Assembly (NCBI GenBank): GCA_910589135.1
Contig: CAJUSL010000002.1
Coordinates: 29,546-48,320 of the forward strand
From: an uncultured Eggerthellaceae bacterium
GTDB taxonomy: Bacteria; Actinomycetota; Coriobacteriia; Coriobacteriales; Eggerthellaceae
Direction: 5' to 3'
Length of the DNA stretch: 18,775 bases
Shown: positions 8,045 to 16,891 of the stretch, piece after piece
Layout of the letters: every line of letters begins with the position of its first letter
Position numbering within the stretch: position 1 is the stretch's first letter
Translations under genes and position numbers: made by a program
The notes under the pieces: model-generated
What the model was told of the DNA's origin: nothing
What the model saw: the letters and a program-made list of their open reading frames with translations, nothing else
Databases searched by the model: none

Positions 8045-9137
8045 GGAAGCGCTGCTGCGTGGCCGGCTCTCCGGTCTGGGCGCCCGGGCCATGTACGTTC
8101 GCGACGTGGCCGATTTGGAGTGGCTCACGGGCTTCGAGGGCGTGTTCGACGACGAGCGCGCGCATGCCGCCTTCGTGGATGCCGCCGGCGGTTGCATAAA
8201 GCTGCACACGGACTCGCGCTATGTGACCGCCATGCGGCGCGAGGCGGAAGGCACGCCGGTCGAGGTGGATGCCGAGCGCTGTGGCATGGCCGTCTGGGCG
8301 CGTTCGTGTTGGGACGCGGCGGCCGACGATGGCGCGCTTGCCATCGAGGATTCCGTTCCGCTTTCCGAATACCGGGCCCTGCAGAAGGCGTTCGAGGGCA
8401 CGGACGTGCGTCTTCTCGAGACCGACGGCGTCGTGGTCGGGCTGCGTTCGGTGAAGGATGCGGCGGAGCTCGACCGCATGAGGGCGGCGCAGGCCGTCAC
8501 CGACGCGGCGTTCGCGCACATCGTGGACTTCATCAAGCCGGGCATGACCGAACGCGAGGTGCAGCTGGAACTCGACTGGTTCATGCTGACGCATGGCGCG
8601 GACGGCCTGGCGTTTCCCACCATCGTGGCGTCGGGCGCCAACGGGGCGTCTCCGCACGCCATCGTCAGCGACAAGCCGCTTCGGGCGGGGGAGTGCGTGG
8701 TCATGGACTTTGGGGCGAAGCGGGCGGGCTACTGCTCGGACATGACGCGCACGGTGTTCCTGGGAGAGCCCGAGGGGGACATGCGCGTGGCCTGGGAAAC
8801 GCTGCGGCGCGCGAACGAGGAAGTGGAGGCCGCGCTTCGGCCGGGCATGACCGGGCGCGAGGCGCATGAGCTGGCCGAGCGCGCGCTTGCCGCAGGCGGC
8901 TTCGAAGGCCGCATGGGCCACGGGCTGGGCCACGGCGTGGGCCTTGAGGTCCACGAGCTGCCGGTGCTTTCCTCCCGCAACGACGCGCCGCTCGTCCCCG
9001 GCAACGTGGTCACGGTGGAGCCGGGCATCTACATTCCGGGCCGCTTCGGCATGCGCCTGGAGGACTGCGGCGTCGTGACTGAGCGCGGCTTCGAGCCCTT
9101 CACGCGCTCAACCCACGATCTGGTAGTGCTGCATTGA
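8025..9137 (+). CDS. M24B Xaa-Pro peptidase (aminopeptidase P/prolidase-like)
   Basis: A cytoplasmic metallopeptidase that cleaves Xaa-Pro bonds at peptide N-termini. It has 370 residues: a creatinase-like N-terminal domain (about 1-135), then the pita-bread catalytic domain. All five metal ligands are visible: Asp228 (VMDFGAKRAG), Asp239 (CSDMTRTV), His303 (GLGHGVGLEVHELP), Glu332 (VTVEPGIY) and Glu346 (MRLEDCG). GGAGG (8014-8018) sits 6 nt before the ATG, which lies inside aroQ, so the two genes are probably coupled. The stop codon TGA lies within the left arm of a 31-bp inverted repeat. In many Gram-positives efp follows such a gene; none follows here. Sequence alone does not decide between aminopeptidase P and prolidase. 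Confidence 0.92.
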   Translation: MSFSTDREALLRGRLSGLGARAMYVRDVADLEWLTGFEGVFDDERAHAAFVDAAGGCIKLHTDSRYVTAMRREAEGTPVEVDAERCGMAVWARSCWDAAADDGALAIEDSVPLSEYRALQKAFEGTDVRLLETDGVVVGLRSVKDAAELDRMRAAQAVTDAAFAHIVDFIKPGMTEREVQLELDWFMLTHGADGLAFPTIVASGANGASPHAIVSDKPLRAGECVVMDFGAKRAGYCSDMTRTVFLGEPEGDMRVAWETLRRANEEVEAALRPGMTGREAHELAERALAAGGFEGRMGHGLGHGVGLEVHELPVLSSRNDAPLVPGNVVTVEPGIYIPGRFGMRLEDCGVVTERGFEPFTRSTHDLVVLH

Positions 9138-9229
9138 GTCATGGGGACGGTTCTCATGACTCACTTGCTTCTTCGCGTATTGCGTATCCCGCGGGAGCGA
9201 GTCATGAGAACCGTCCCCATGACTCAATG
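9132..9229. repeat. Perfect 31-bp inverted repeat pair (REP/BIME-like)
   Basis: The arm at 9132-9162 is the exact reverse complement of 9199-9229, separated by 36 nt. Each arm is also a hairpin of its own: GAGTCATG (9136-9143) pairs with CATGACTC (9155-9162) around GGGACGGTTCT, and the right arm mirrors this. TGACTCA is repeated again just after the right arm (9230-9233 region). The left arm includes the stop codon of the peptidase gene. Hairpin-in-arm architecture resembles REP/BIME units mobilised by Y1 (RAYT) transposases, and the GGGGACGGTTCT core is reminiscent of repeat families seen in other genomes (recollection, not checked). No transposase is nearby. It could also act as a transcript-end stem-loop. 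Confidence 0.8.
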
Positions 9230-9373
9230 ACTCAGTCCCGGTCTTCCGGTTACGAAACGCAAACCTTCTGGCTACCCGTTCGTGGCGCGTCGCCTTTGGC
9301 GGCGGCGGGGCCTCCGCCCCTGTCATATCCTTGGCCCAACGCATAGCCGATCAAGCACCGAGGAGGGATCGCA

Positions 9374-9739
9374 ATGAGTTTCATTCTGAGATGGATCGTG
9401 ACCGCAGTGGCCGTCGCGGCGGCCGTGTGGCTTGTGCCGGGCGTCTTCGTGTGGAACGACAGCACGTGGGTGGCGGTGCTGCTCGTCTCGCTGATCCTGT
9501 CGCTGATCGACCTGTCCATCAAGCCCATCCTGCAGCTGTTCTCCATCCCCATCACCGTGATCACGCTGGGCCTCTTCTACGTGGTGGTGAACACCGTCAT
9601 GCTGTACCTCGCCGCATGGCTCGCCAACGGGCTGTTCGGCGCCGGGTTCGAGATCGCCACGTTCGGAAGCGGCTTCGTGGCTGCCCTCGTCATCTCCGTC
9701 GTGTCGGTCATCCTCAACGGCATCGTCGATGCGGACTAG
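9374..9739 (+). CDS. Small four-helix membrane protein (phage holin family 4/YvlD-like)
   Basis: A 121-residue, very hydrophobic protein with four predicted transmembrane segments (roughly 5-27, 32-52, 57-80 and 92-117) and a typical SIKPILQLFSIPITVITLGLF stretch (shown here broken: SIKPILQLFSIPIT, then VITLGLF). This resembles the Phage_holin_4_2/YvlD (DUF360) family of uncharacterised bacterial membrane proteins; despite the name most are not phage holins. AGGAGG (9361-9366) lies 7 nt before the ATG, so the start is firm. It stands alone between the inverted repeat and the htpG promoter. The 144 nt upstream (9230-9373) contain only a weak hairpin (GGGGC/GCCCC, 9307-9320) and no promoter I can defend. 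Role unknown; envelope stress links are known for some relatives. Confidence 0.85.
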   Translation: MSFILRWIVTAVAVAAAVWLVPGVFVWNDSTWVAVLLVSLILSLIDLSIKPILQLFSIPITVITLGLFYVVVNTVMLYLAAWLANGLFGAGFEIATFGSGFVAALVISVVSVILNGIVDAD

Positions 9740-9753
9740 GCGCTCCCGCTTGC

Positions 9754-9781
9754 TTGACAGCAACATCACAGGGTCTATAAT
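9754..9781 (+). promoter_or_regulatory. Consensus sigma-A-type promoter of htpG
   Basis: TTGACA (9754-9759) and TATAAT (9776-9781) are both exact consensus hexamers separated by 16 nt. Transcription would begin near 9788, inside the CIRCE operator, which fits repression by blocking initiation or early elongation. Confidence 0.9.
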
Positions 9782-9785
9782 TGGT

Positions 9786-9812
9786 TTAGCACTCTAAGCA
9801 CTAGAGTGCTAA
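9786..9812. promoter_or_regulatory. CIRCE operator (HrcA binding site) of htpG
   Basis: TTAGCACTC (9786-9794), nine bases, then GAGTGCTAA (9804-9812): an exact match to the classical CIRCE inverted repeat. HrcA binds CIRCE and represses chaperone genes until heat shock titrates GroEL. The site lies 4 nt after the -10 hexamer and 22 nt before the htpG start codon. CIRCE usually precedes groESL or dnaK operons; control of htpG by it is less common. Confidence 0.97.
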
Positions 9813-9834
9813 ATTCATGAAAGGACGCAACACG

Positions 9835-11841
<2,007 letters not shown>

Positions 11842-11858
11842 GGAATCTATTGTCGGAA

Positions 11859-12021
11859 GCGGGAAGCTGGTCGAAAAACCGTCTGAGGCTGCGGCGAATG
11901 AGTCGGCGGAGACGGGGTTCGAGGACTGTTTGAGGCGATGCGAAGCATCGCCGAGTTCCGCAGAACCTCCGCCGATTCCAAGCCGCGGGAGCCGAAATCG
12001 GTTTTGAGAACCGCTTCCCGC
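11859..12021. repeat. Long imperfect hairpin between convergent genes
   Basis: Nearly the whole gap between htpG and the convergent transferase gene folds on itself. The tip is GGCGATGC (11934-11941), loop GAA, GCATCGCC (11945-11952). Mid-stem, TCGGCGGAG (11903-11911) pairs with CTCCGCCGA (11967-11975). The base is GCGGGAAGC (11859-11867) with GCTTCCCGC (12013-12021). Further partial pairing (AAAACCG with CGGTTTT) links these. No T-tract follows on either strand, so it is not a standard intrinsic terminator, though it could end or protect both transcripts. Alternatives are a decayed MITE or an intergenic repeat family. I saw no second copy in the window. Confidence 0.75.
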
Positions 12022-12036
12022 CCCCGTTTCGAAAGC

Positions 12037-12897
12037 CTATCCGTCGATGGCGTCGCGGGGGTCCATGAGGTCGTTCGGAGGCACGCGCACCTCGTCGCAG
12101 CCGAGCTCGCGCAAGGTCGCCAGCGTGCGTGCCGGCGCGCGTCCGCCGTCGAAGCGCGAGCAGTAGTCGAGGGCATCCACCAGCGTGACGTTGTGCATCA
12201 GGTCGGCCATGGTGTCCACGTCGGGCACGGGCGGCAGCCAAATCGCCGGAAGGTTGGCTTCGCGAGCCTTCTCGATGTAGGCGGGCAGCACCGTGAGTCC
12301 GCTGGGGTTGTAGAACACGCCCTCGTGGTCGAAGGAGGTCCCGCGCGTCCAGCCGACGATGCTCACGCCCATCTCCTGGTCGGGCGCCAGCACGATGCCG
12401 CCGGCATCCATATGTTCCAGCTCGTGCAGTGCCGCGAAGCCGCGCACGACGTCGTCCGGTGTCAGCGCCGGCATGTCGGCGCCCATGGAAAGGATGCAGT
12501 CGGCGCCGGCATCCCAGCATTGCGCGAAGGCGTCGTTGTAGTGCGCATCGAAGCTTGCGCCGGCGTCCGTTATCACGTGCATCGGGAAAGCGACATCGCC
12601 TTCCAAGGGGCCGAATTCGCGCTCGAGCAGGCCACGCATTGCATCGGCGTTCGCGGCCGGCGCCGTGGAGACCACCAGCTCGTAGGCGTCGTTCGCGCCA
12701 TCGGCGGGAAGGCGGCGCGTGCAGGCGTCGAAGGCGGCGAGGCAGACTGCGACCACGTCGAGCAGCATGCTCTCGTACAGCGCGGCTGCGTCTTCCTGCG
12801 TCAGGACGCCGCCGCGTTCCACCGTGAGGCGCGTCTTCACGCGTCCGGCCTCGGGCAGCTTCGAGAACAGCAGCAGAACGTTCTTGCGGGTTTTCAT
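12037..12897 (-). CDS. DUF2064/TIGR04282-type glycosyltransferase-like protein
   Basis: A 286-residue nucleotide-diphospho-sugar-transferase-fold protein resembling the rSAM/selenodomain-associated transferase 1 (DUF2064) family. The N-terminal LLLFSKLPEAGRVKTRLT matches the family's nucleotide-binding K-x-P-x-x-G-x-V-K-T-R-L signature, and ILSMGADMPALTPDDV corresponds to its IGSDxPxL metal-binding block, with Ala-Asp-Met replacing Ser-Asp-x. GGAGGAG (complement of 12904-12910) gives a strong ribosome-binding site about 6 nt before the ATG. It reads toward htpG and is monocistronic here; no radical-SAM or type-2 transferase partner is next to it. Substrate unknown. A CofC/MobA-like nucleotidyltransferase is the main alternative. 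Confidence 0.8.
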   Translation of the reverse strand: MKTRKNVLLLFSKLPEAGRVKTRLTVERGGVLTQEDAAALYESMLLDVVAVCLAAFDACTRRLPADGANDAYELVVSTAPAANADAMRGLLEREFGPLEGDVAFPMHVITDAGASFDAHYNDAFAQCWDAGADCILSMGADMPALTPDDVVRGFAALHELEHMDAGGIVLAPDQEMGVSIVGWTRGTSFDHEGVFYNPSGLTVLPAYIEKAREANLPAIWLPPVPDVDTMADLMHNVTLVDALDYCSRFDGGRAPARTLATLRELGCDEVRVPPNDLMDPRDAIDG

Positions 12898-13063
12898 GGA
12901 AGACTCCTCCGGGACGGCGAAACGGTGTGCGTCAAGAATACCGCAGAGCGCGGGAGCGGGCGCGGGGGAGCTGTCGCGTGACGGAGCGACCTGACCCTGT
13001 TGCCGCGATGCGGCGAAAGCGGCATCTTCTCCCCATGCTCCGCCCCGCGCCTCCTTCGATCAG

Positions 13064-13072
13064 TGCTATACT
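13064..13072 (+). promoter_or_regulatory. Possible extended -10 promoter of the amino-acid ABC operon
   Basis: TGCTATACT is an extended -10 element (TGn before TATACT) about 86 nt upstream of the binding-protein start. No good -35 hexamer lies 16-18 nt upstream, which an extended -10 can tolerate. The local drop in GC around 13055-13100 within GC-rich flanks fits a promoter. Inference only. Confidence 0.45.
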
Positions 13073-13104
13073 GCTGCAATCGCTTTATCACAGTAGAGTG
13101 GTGG

Positions 13105-13136
13105 GGCGCCGGAACCCGCACAGAATGCGGGCCGCC
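13105..13136 (+). other. Stem-loop in the 5' leader of the ABC operon
   Basis: CCCGCA (13115-13120), loop CAGAA, TGCGGG (13126-13131) form a perfect 6-bp stem, with GGCG (13105-13108) and CGCC (13133-13136) able to extend it after a small bulge. It ends 9 nt before the ribosome-binding site of the binding protein and has no T-tract, so it may affect mRNA stability or translation. It does not match a riboswitch class I recognise. Confidence 0.5.
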
Positions 13137-13157
13137 ATGATCCATGGGAGGGAACAC

Positions 13158-14030
13158 ATGAAGAAGAAGTTCGTCAAGGTCGCCGCCATCGCCGCGACGC
13201 TCGCACTCGGCGCCATGCTCGCCGTGGGCTGCTCCGGCAACGCCGCCTCCAGCAGCTCGTCCGCCGCCAGCTCGGACAGCTCGTCTTCCGCCGCGCAGGC
13301 CGTCGACGAGTCCGCCGACATCGACACTCTGATCGTCGGCTTCGACAACAGCTATCCGCCTTACGGCTTCATCGGCGAGGACGGCGGTTACACCGGCCTC
13401 GACCTCGACCTTGCTGCCGAGGTCGCCGACCGCAACGGCTGGCAGATCGAACTCACGCCCATCGACTGGGACGCCAAGGACGCGCTGCTGGGCCAGGGCA
13501 CCGTCAACTGCATCTGGAACGGATTCACCATGGAAGGCCGCGAGGACGACTACACGTTCAGCGAGCCCTACATGCTCAACGAGCAGGTCATCGTGACCCG
13601 CGCCGACTCCGGCATCACCGACTTCGGCGGCCTTGCCGGCAAGGTGGTCATCACCCAGATCGACTCCGCCGCGCTCGACGTGCTCGAGGGCGACCAGGAG
13701 GACCTGGCCGCCAGCTTCGCGAAGCTCGACACCATCAGCGACTACAACAACGCGTTCATGCAGCTCCAGGCCGGCACCGTCGACGCCGTCGCGTGCGACC
13801 TCTCCATCGCCGCGTACCAGATGTCCGCGAACCCCGGCGCCTACGCGCAGCTCGACGAGCCGCTGAGCTCCGAGCACTACGCGGTCGGCTTCAAGAAGGG
13901 CTCCGAGGCCCTCGCCGAGAAGGTCACCGACACCCTCCGCGAGATGTACGCCGACGGCACCATCGCCACCATCTGCGAGAAGTACGCCAGCTACGGCGTC
14001 GACGTGTCCAACTGGGTCCTCGAGGACTAG
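13158..14030 (+). CDS. Amino-acid ABC transporter substrate-binding lipoprotein
   Basis: The extracellular solute receptor of a polar amino-acid importer (SBP_bac_3 family), 290 residues. The signal peptide MKKKFVKVAAIAATLALGAM leads to the lipobox LAVGC with lipidated Cys25. A Ser/Ala-rich tether (about 26-55) follows, then the two-lobed binding domain. The family signature is GFDNSYPPYGFIGEDGGYTG, then DLDLAAEVADRNGW, and the ligand-pocket region CIWNGFTMEGREDDYTFSEPYM with its conserved Arg. GGGAGG (13146-13151) lies 6 nt before the ATG; in-frame ATGs a few codons earlier lack this spacing. The permease and ATPase genes follow. Ligand identity (glutamine, cystine, arginine or similar) cannot be set from sequence. 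Confidence 0.93.
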   Translation: MKKKFVKVAAIAATLALGAMLAVGCSGNAASSSSSAASSDSSSSAAQAVDESADIDTLIVGFDNSYPPYGFIGEDGGYTGLDLDLAAEVADRNGWQIELTPIDWDAKDALLGQGTVNCIWNGFTMEGREDDYTFSEPYMLNEQVIVTRADSGITDFGGLAGKVVITQIDSAALDVLEGDQEDLAASFAKLDTISDYNNAFMQLQAGTVDAVACDLSIAAYQMSANPGAYAQLDEPLSSEHYAVGFKKGSEALAEKVTDTLREMYADGTIATICEKYASYGVDVSNWVLED

Positions 14031-14066
14031 CCGGACGCACTCGCGCACCAAGGACGGCTGCACCGC

Positions 14067-14720
14067 ATGGAATTCTCGACGATGCTAGGACTTCTGGGTG
14101 ATGGGCTTCTGCTCACCACCCAGATCTTCTTCGTGACGCTCATCGGCTCCCTGCCGCTGGGCGTCGTCGTCGCGCTCTGCCGCATGAGCCGGTTCAGGGT
14201 CGTGTCGACCATCGCGAAGTTCTACATCTCCATCCTGCGCGGCACGCCGCTCATGCTGCAGCTGATGGCCATCATGTTCGGCCCGTACTACCTGTTCGGC
14301 CTGCAGATGGGGTCGGACTGGAAGTACTGGGCGTGCGACATCGGCTTCATCCTCAACTATGCGGCCTACTTCGGCGAGATCTACCGCTCGGGCATCCAGT
14401 CGATTCCGCGCGGGCAGTACGAGGCCGCCAACGTGCTTGGCTACTCGCGGGCGCAGACGTTCATGAAGATCGTGCTTCCGCAAGTGATCAAGCGCATCCT
14501 GCCCGCGATGGGCAACGAGATCATCACGCTGGTGAAGGACACCTCGCTGGCATTCGTGCTGGGCATCGCCGAGATGTTCTCGCAGGCGAAGGCCCTGGCC
14601 GCGCGCGAGGTGTCCATGCTGCCCTACGCCATCGCCGCGCTCATATACTGGGTGTTCTGCCTGCTCATCGAGTTCGTTCTGGGCAAGGTCGAGAAGAAGC
14701 TGGACTACTACCATGCCTGA
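14067..14720 (+). CDS. Amino-acid ABC transporter permease
   Basis: The membrane subunit (HEQRo/His-Glu-Gln family) of the importer, 217 residues with about five transmembrane helices. ILRGTPLMLQL near the first third is the family's conserved RGTPLxxQL motif. The cytoplasmic EAA loop that docks the ATPase reads EAANVLGYSRAQTFMKIVLP, and the C-terminal NEIITLVKDTSLAFVLGI is also typical. Only one permease gene is present, so a homodimer is likely. AAGGACGG (14050-14057) sits 9 nt upstream of the ATG, a slightly long spacing. The 3' end overlaps the ATPase gene by 8 nt (ATGCCTGA). Confidence 0.94.
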   Translation: MEFSTMLGLLGDGLLLTTQIFFVTLIGSLPLGVVVALCRMSRFRVVSTIAKFYISILRGTPLMLQLMAIMFGPYYLFGLQMGSDWKYWACDIGFILNYAAYFGEIYRSGIQSIPRGQYEAANVLGYSRAQTFMKIVLPQVIKRILPAMGNEIITLVKDTSLAFVLGIAEMFSQAKALAAREVSMLPYAIAALIYWVFCLLIEFVLGKVEKKLDYYHA

Positions 14721-15483
14721 TTCCGTCGTCACGCTCGAGCACGCGAAGAAGGCCTTCGGCGACAACGAGGTGTTGAAGGACATCTCGCTGTCGGTCGCCA
14801 AGGGCGACGTGCTGGCCGTCATCGGCCCGTCGGGCGGCGGCAAGTCCACGCTTCTGCGCTGCCTCACGCTGCTCGAGCGGCTCGATTCGGGCCGGCTCGC
14901 CTACGGCGACGTGCTGGTGTGCGAGAGCGATGCGGCCGGCAAGGCCGAATACGCCAAAAAGGAGAGCCTGCGCGAGGCGAAGAAGCATTTCGGGCTGGTG
15001 TTCCAGAACTTCAACCTGTTCCCGCATTACACGGCCGCGAAGAACGTGGCCGACCCGCTCATCAGCGTGGCGAAGATGCCGAAGGCCGAGGCCTATGCGC
15101 GTGCCGCCGAGCTGCTTGAGAAGATGGGGCTTTCCGACAAGGCCGACATGGTGCCGTGCGACCTGTCGGGCGGCCAGCAGCAGCGCGTCGCGATTGCGCG
15201 CGCCCTGGCCATGAATCCCGAGGTGCTCTTCTTCGACGAGCCCACCAGCGCGCTCGACCCCGAGCTCACGCGCGAGGTGCTGAAGGTCATCCGCGACCTG
15301 GCGGCCGAGCACATGACCATGGTCATCGTCACGCACGAGATGTCGTTCGCGCGCGACGTGGCCGACCAGCTGCTGTTCATGGACGGCGGCCGCGTGGTCG
15401 AGCATGGCCGAGCGATAGACGTCATCAACAGCCCGCAGCACGAGCGCACCCGCGCCTTTTTGGCCAACTACCAGGAAGGGTAA
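14713..15483 (+). CDS. Amino-acid ABC transporter ATP-binding protein
   Basis: The ATPase that energises the importer, 256 residues (GlnQ/HisP-like). Walker A is GPSGGGKST, the Q-loop VFQNFNLFPHYT, the signature LSGGQQQR, Walker B VLFFDEPTSALDPE, and the H-loop VTHEM. All catalytic elements are intact. A charged insertion, with EYAKKESLREAKKHF between strands before the Q-loop, is typical of this subfamily. The start codon overlaps the permease stop, so the two are translationally coupled. It is the last gene of the operon; the convergent AAA ATPase gene ends only 18 nt downstream, and no terminator hairpin is visible between them. Confidence 0.96.
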   Translation: MPDSVVTLEHAKKAFGDNEVLKDISLSVAKGDVLAVIGPSGGGKSTLLRCLTLLERLDSGRLAYGDVLVCESDAAGKAEYAKKESLREAKKHFGLVFQNFNLFPHYTAAKNVADPLISVAKMPKAEAYARAAELLEKMGLSDKADMVPCDLSGGQQQRVAIARALAMNPEVLFFDEPTSALDPELTREVLKVIRDLAAEHMTMVIVTHEMSFARDVADQLLFMDGGRVVEHGRAIDVINSPQHERTRAFLANYQEG

Positions 15484-15501
15484 GGCAAACTTAACGGGAC
15501 G

Positions 15502-16842
15502 TCAGCTTAGGAACCACTTCCAGGCCGGAACGACGTCTATGCACCCCGCGTCTGCTTCAAGGCGATTTTCGTCTTCAAGCGTGACGATGGTGCCATGATC
15601 GAGCCCTGTGGCCTTCATGGATGCTTCCAGCGACTCGATTTCCCGCTTGCGAGTTGCGGGGCTTTCGATCGAGACGCTCGCCTGGTACAGCTCGTAGGAC
15701 TCCATCCCAAGCGAGTCGCCGACCAGAAAATCCACCTTCTGCTTCCTGTCGCCGGGCACAGTGAAGGACGTGAGTGCATCGGTCCTGCTGCCAGCAAGGC
15801 GTCTGCGCAACTCGATGTACACGGCAGTCTCGAACCTCTTTCCTGCGTCCTGCTGGCTTGCGCGCGAGATTGCGAAGACGAGGCCTTGGTCGATGGCGTA
15901 ATCCTTCGGGTTGGCCGTCGTGTTGGGCTTGAGAGACATCGTGAACTCGTTCAACTCGAAGAACAGGAACGCTTCTTTTAGCGCTTTGAGCATTCGGTCG
16001 GCTTTCTCCCAGTAGATTTTGTAGCCCAGCGCTCGCATGCGTTCGACCAGGCCGTTCACGGACAGCTCGCATGCGGTGTTGCGGAGAGCGTAAAGTGCGA
16101 ACTGATGCGCAAGCGATATGTCCTCGCGTCCGAAGTACTCCGAGACGTCGCGTGCGACCACGTCCCGTACGTAGCTTTGCAGCACCTCGATGCGGTCTTC
16201 CTCCACCAGGTTCTGCACGCCGGGGAAGCCTCCCTCGACGAGAAACCGGTCGAAGAGCCCCTTCAGGCGCGTGCGTTCCTTGGGCGATACGGCATCTTCC
16301 TTCCGCGGTGGCTCGGTCCCGTGAAAGCGGGCGAACTCCGTGAACGAAAGGGGAAGCATCTCGTGCGAATGGGACCTCCCGCGGAATTTGGTTGCTATCT
16401 GCTCCGAAGAAAGCTTCGAAGACGAGCCCGTGATGACCAAGGTGACCTTCTCGGTCTCGGCCAGGCGCTGGCAAGTTGCCTCCCAGTCGTCGCCTTCCTG
16501 CACTTCGTCCAGGAAGAGATACGCGCCAAGCTCTCGGGCTTCGGGGACCTGGAGGAAGTATTCCTCCACGACGTCCGAAATGAGAGAAGGAGGATGAGGC
16601 AGCAGACGGTCGTCGGCGAAGTTGAAGAAGAAGACTCGTTCGTGCGGGAAACCGCCTTTGGCCAGTTCGTCCATTTTCTGGCAGAGATAGAATGTCTTGC
16701 CGCTCCTGCGCATTCCCGTGATGATGTGCACTAGGTTGAACCGTTCGGGCTCGGGGAGCTGTCTGATTATTTCCTTGCGAGGAACGTAGGGTGGGATGGG
16801 CCGATCGCGGTATTCCTTCACGAGATATGCGAGTTCGCTCAT
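15502..16842 (-). CDS. AAA_14/DUF4143 ATP-binding protein
   Basis: A 446-residue protein of the widespread AAA_14 plus DUF4143 architecture, whose function is poorly defined. Walker A is GMRRSGKT (43-50), Walker B YLFLDEVQEGDDWE (108-121), sensor ITGSSS (137-142), then the RGR motif (154-156). The DUF4143 part runs from about 200 to the end, with YVRDVVARDV and the terminal KVDFLVGDSLGMESYELYQAS. The latter resembles a PD-(D/E)xK nuclease core, but the usual Lys is absent (ELYQ), so nuclease activity is doubtful. AGGAG (complement of 16848-16852) is 5 nt before the ATG. Two palindromic operators lie just upstream. Base composition is below that of the transporter genes, hinting at transfer. 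It is not obviously part of a toxin-antitoxin pair. Confidence 0.88.
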   Translation of the reverse strand: MSELAYLVKEYRDRPIPPYVPRKEIIRQLPEPERFNLVHIITGMRRSGKTFYLCQKMDELAKGGFPHERVFFFNFADDRLLPHPPSLISDVVEEYFLQVPEARELGAYLFLDEVQEGDDWEATCQRLAETEKVTLVITGSSSKLSSEQIATKFRGRSHSHEMLPLSFTEFARFHGTEPPRKEDAVSPKERTRLKGLFDRFLVEGGFPGVQNLVEEDRIEVLQSYVRDVVARDVSEYFGREDISLAHQFALYALRNTACELSVNGLVERMRALGYKIYWEKADRMLKALKEAFLFFELNEFTMSLKPNTTANPKDYAIDQGLVFAISRASQQDAGKRFETAVYIELRRRLAGSRTDALTSFTVPGDRKQKVDFLVGDSLGMESYELYQASVSIESPATRKREIESLEASMKATGLDHGTIVTLEDENRLEADAGCIDVVPAWKWFLS

Positions 16843-16858
16843 GATGGCTCCTGTGACA

Positions 16859-16881
16859 ACTTCTAAGAATTTCTTAGAAGT
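16859..16881. promoter_or_regulatory. Putative operator 1 (23-bp perfect palindrome)
   Basis: ACTTCTAAGAA, one central T, then the exact complementary arm TTCTTAGAAGT. It lies 16 nt upstream of the AAA_14/DUF4143 start codon, directly before its ribosome-binding site. It shares both half-sites with the palindrome at 16892, centre to centre 33 bp, about three helical turns. A homodimeric repressor site is the simplest reading; no regulator gene is adjacent. Confidence 0.75.
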
Positions 16882-16891
16882 ATGCTATCAC

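Noticed and set aside
9108..9346. Two short open frames across the 31-bp inverted repeat, one on each strand
   Set aside because: Their similar peptides (SHGDGSHDS, SHENRPHDS) come only from the repeat being symmetric, not from coding selection.
9817..9834. An earlier in-frame ATG for htpG
   Set aside because: The AAAGGA ribosome-binding site lies after this ATG and is well placed for the ATG at 9835, where the conserved protein begins.
12935..12940. A TATTCT -10-like element (minus strand) upstream of the DUF2064 gene
   Set aside because: No acceptable -35 hexamer and no other support; too weak to list as a promoter.
11938..12981. A 347-codon plus-strand open frame
   Set aside because: Antisense to the DUF2064 gene, which has family motifs and a strong ribosome-binding site; this frame has neither and starts inside the hairpin repeat.
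15484..15501. A terminator between the ABC operon and the convergent AAA_14 gene
   Set aside because: The gap is only 18 nt and shows no GC-rich hairpin or T-tract; termination must occur inside the opposing gene or by Rho.
16105..16734. A 209-codon plus-strand open frame
   Set aside because: Antisense to the Walker A/Walker B-bearing AAA_14 gene; no motif of its own.
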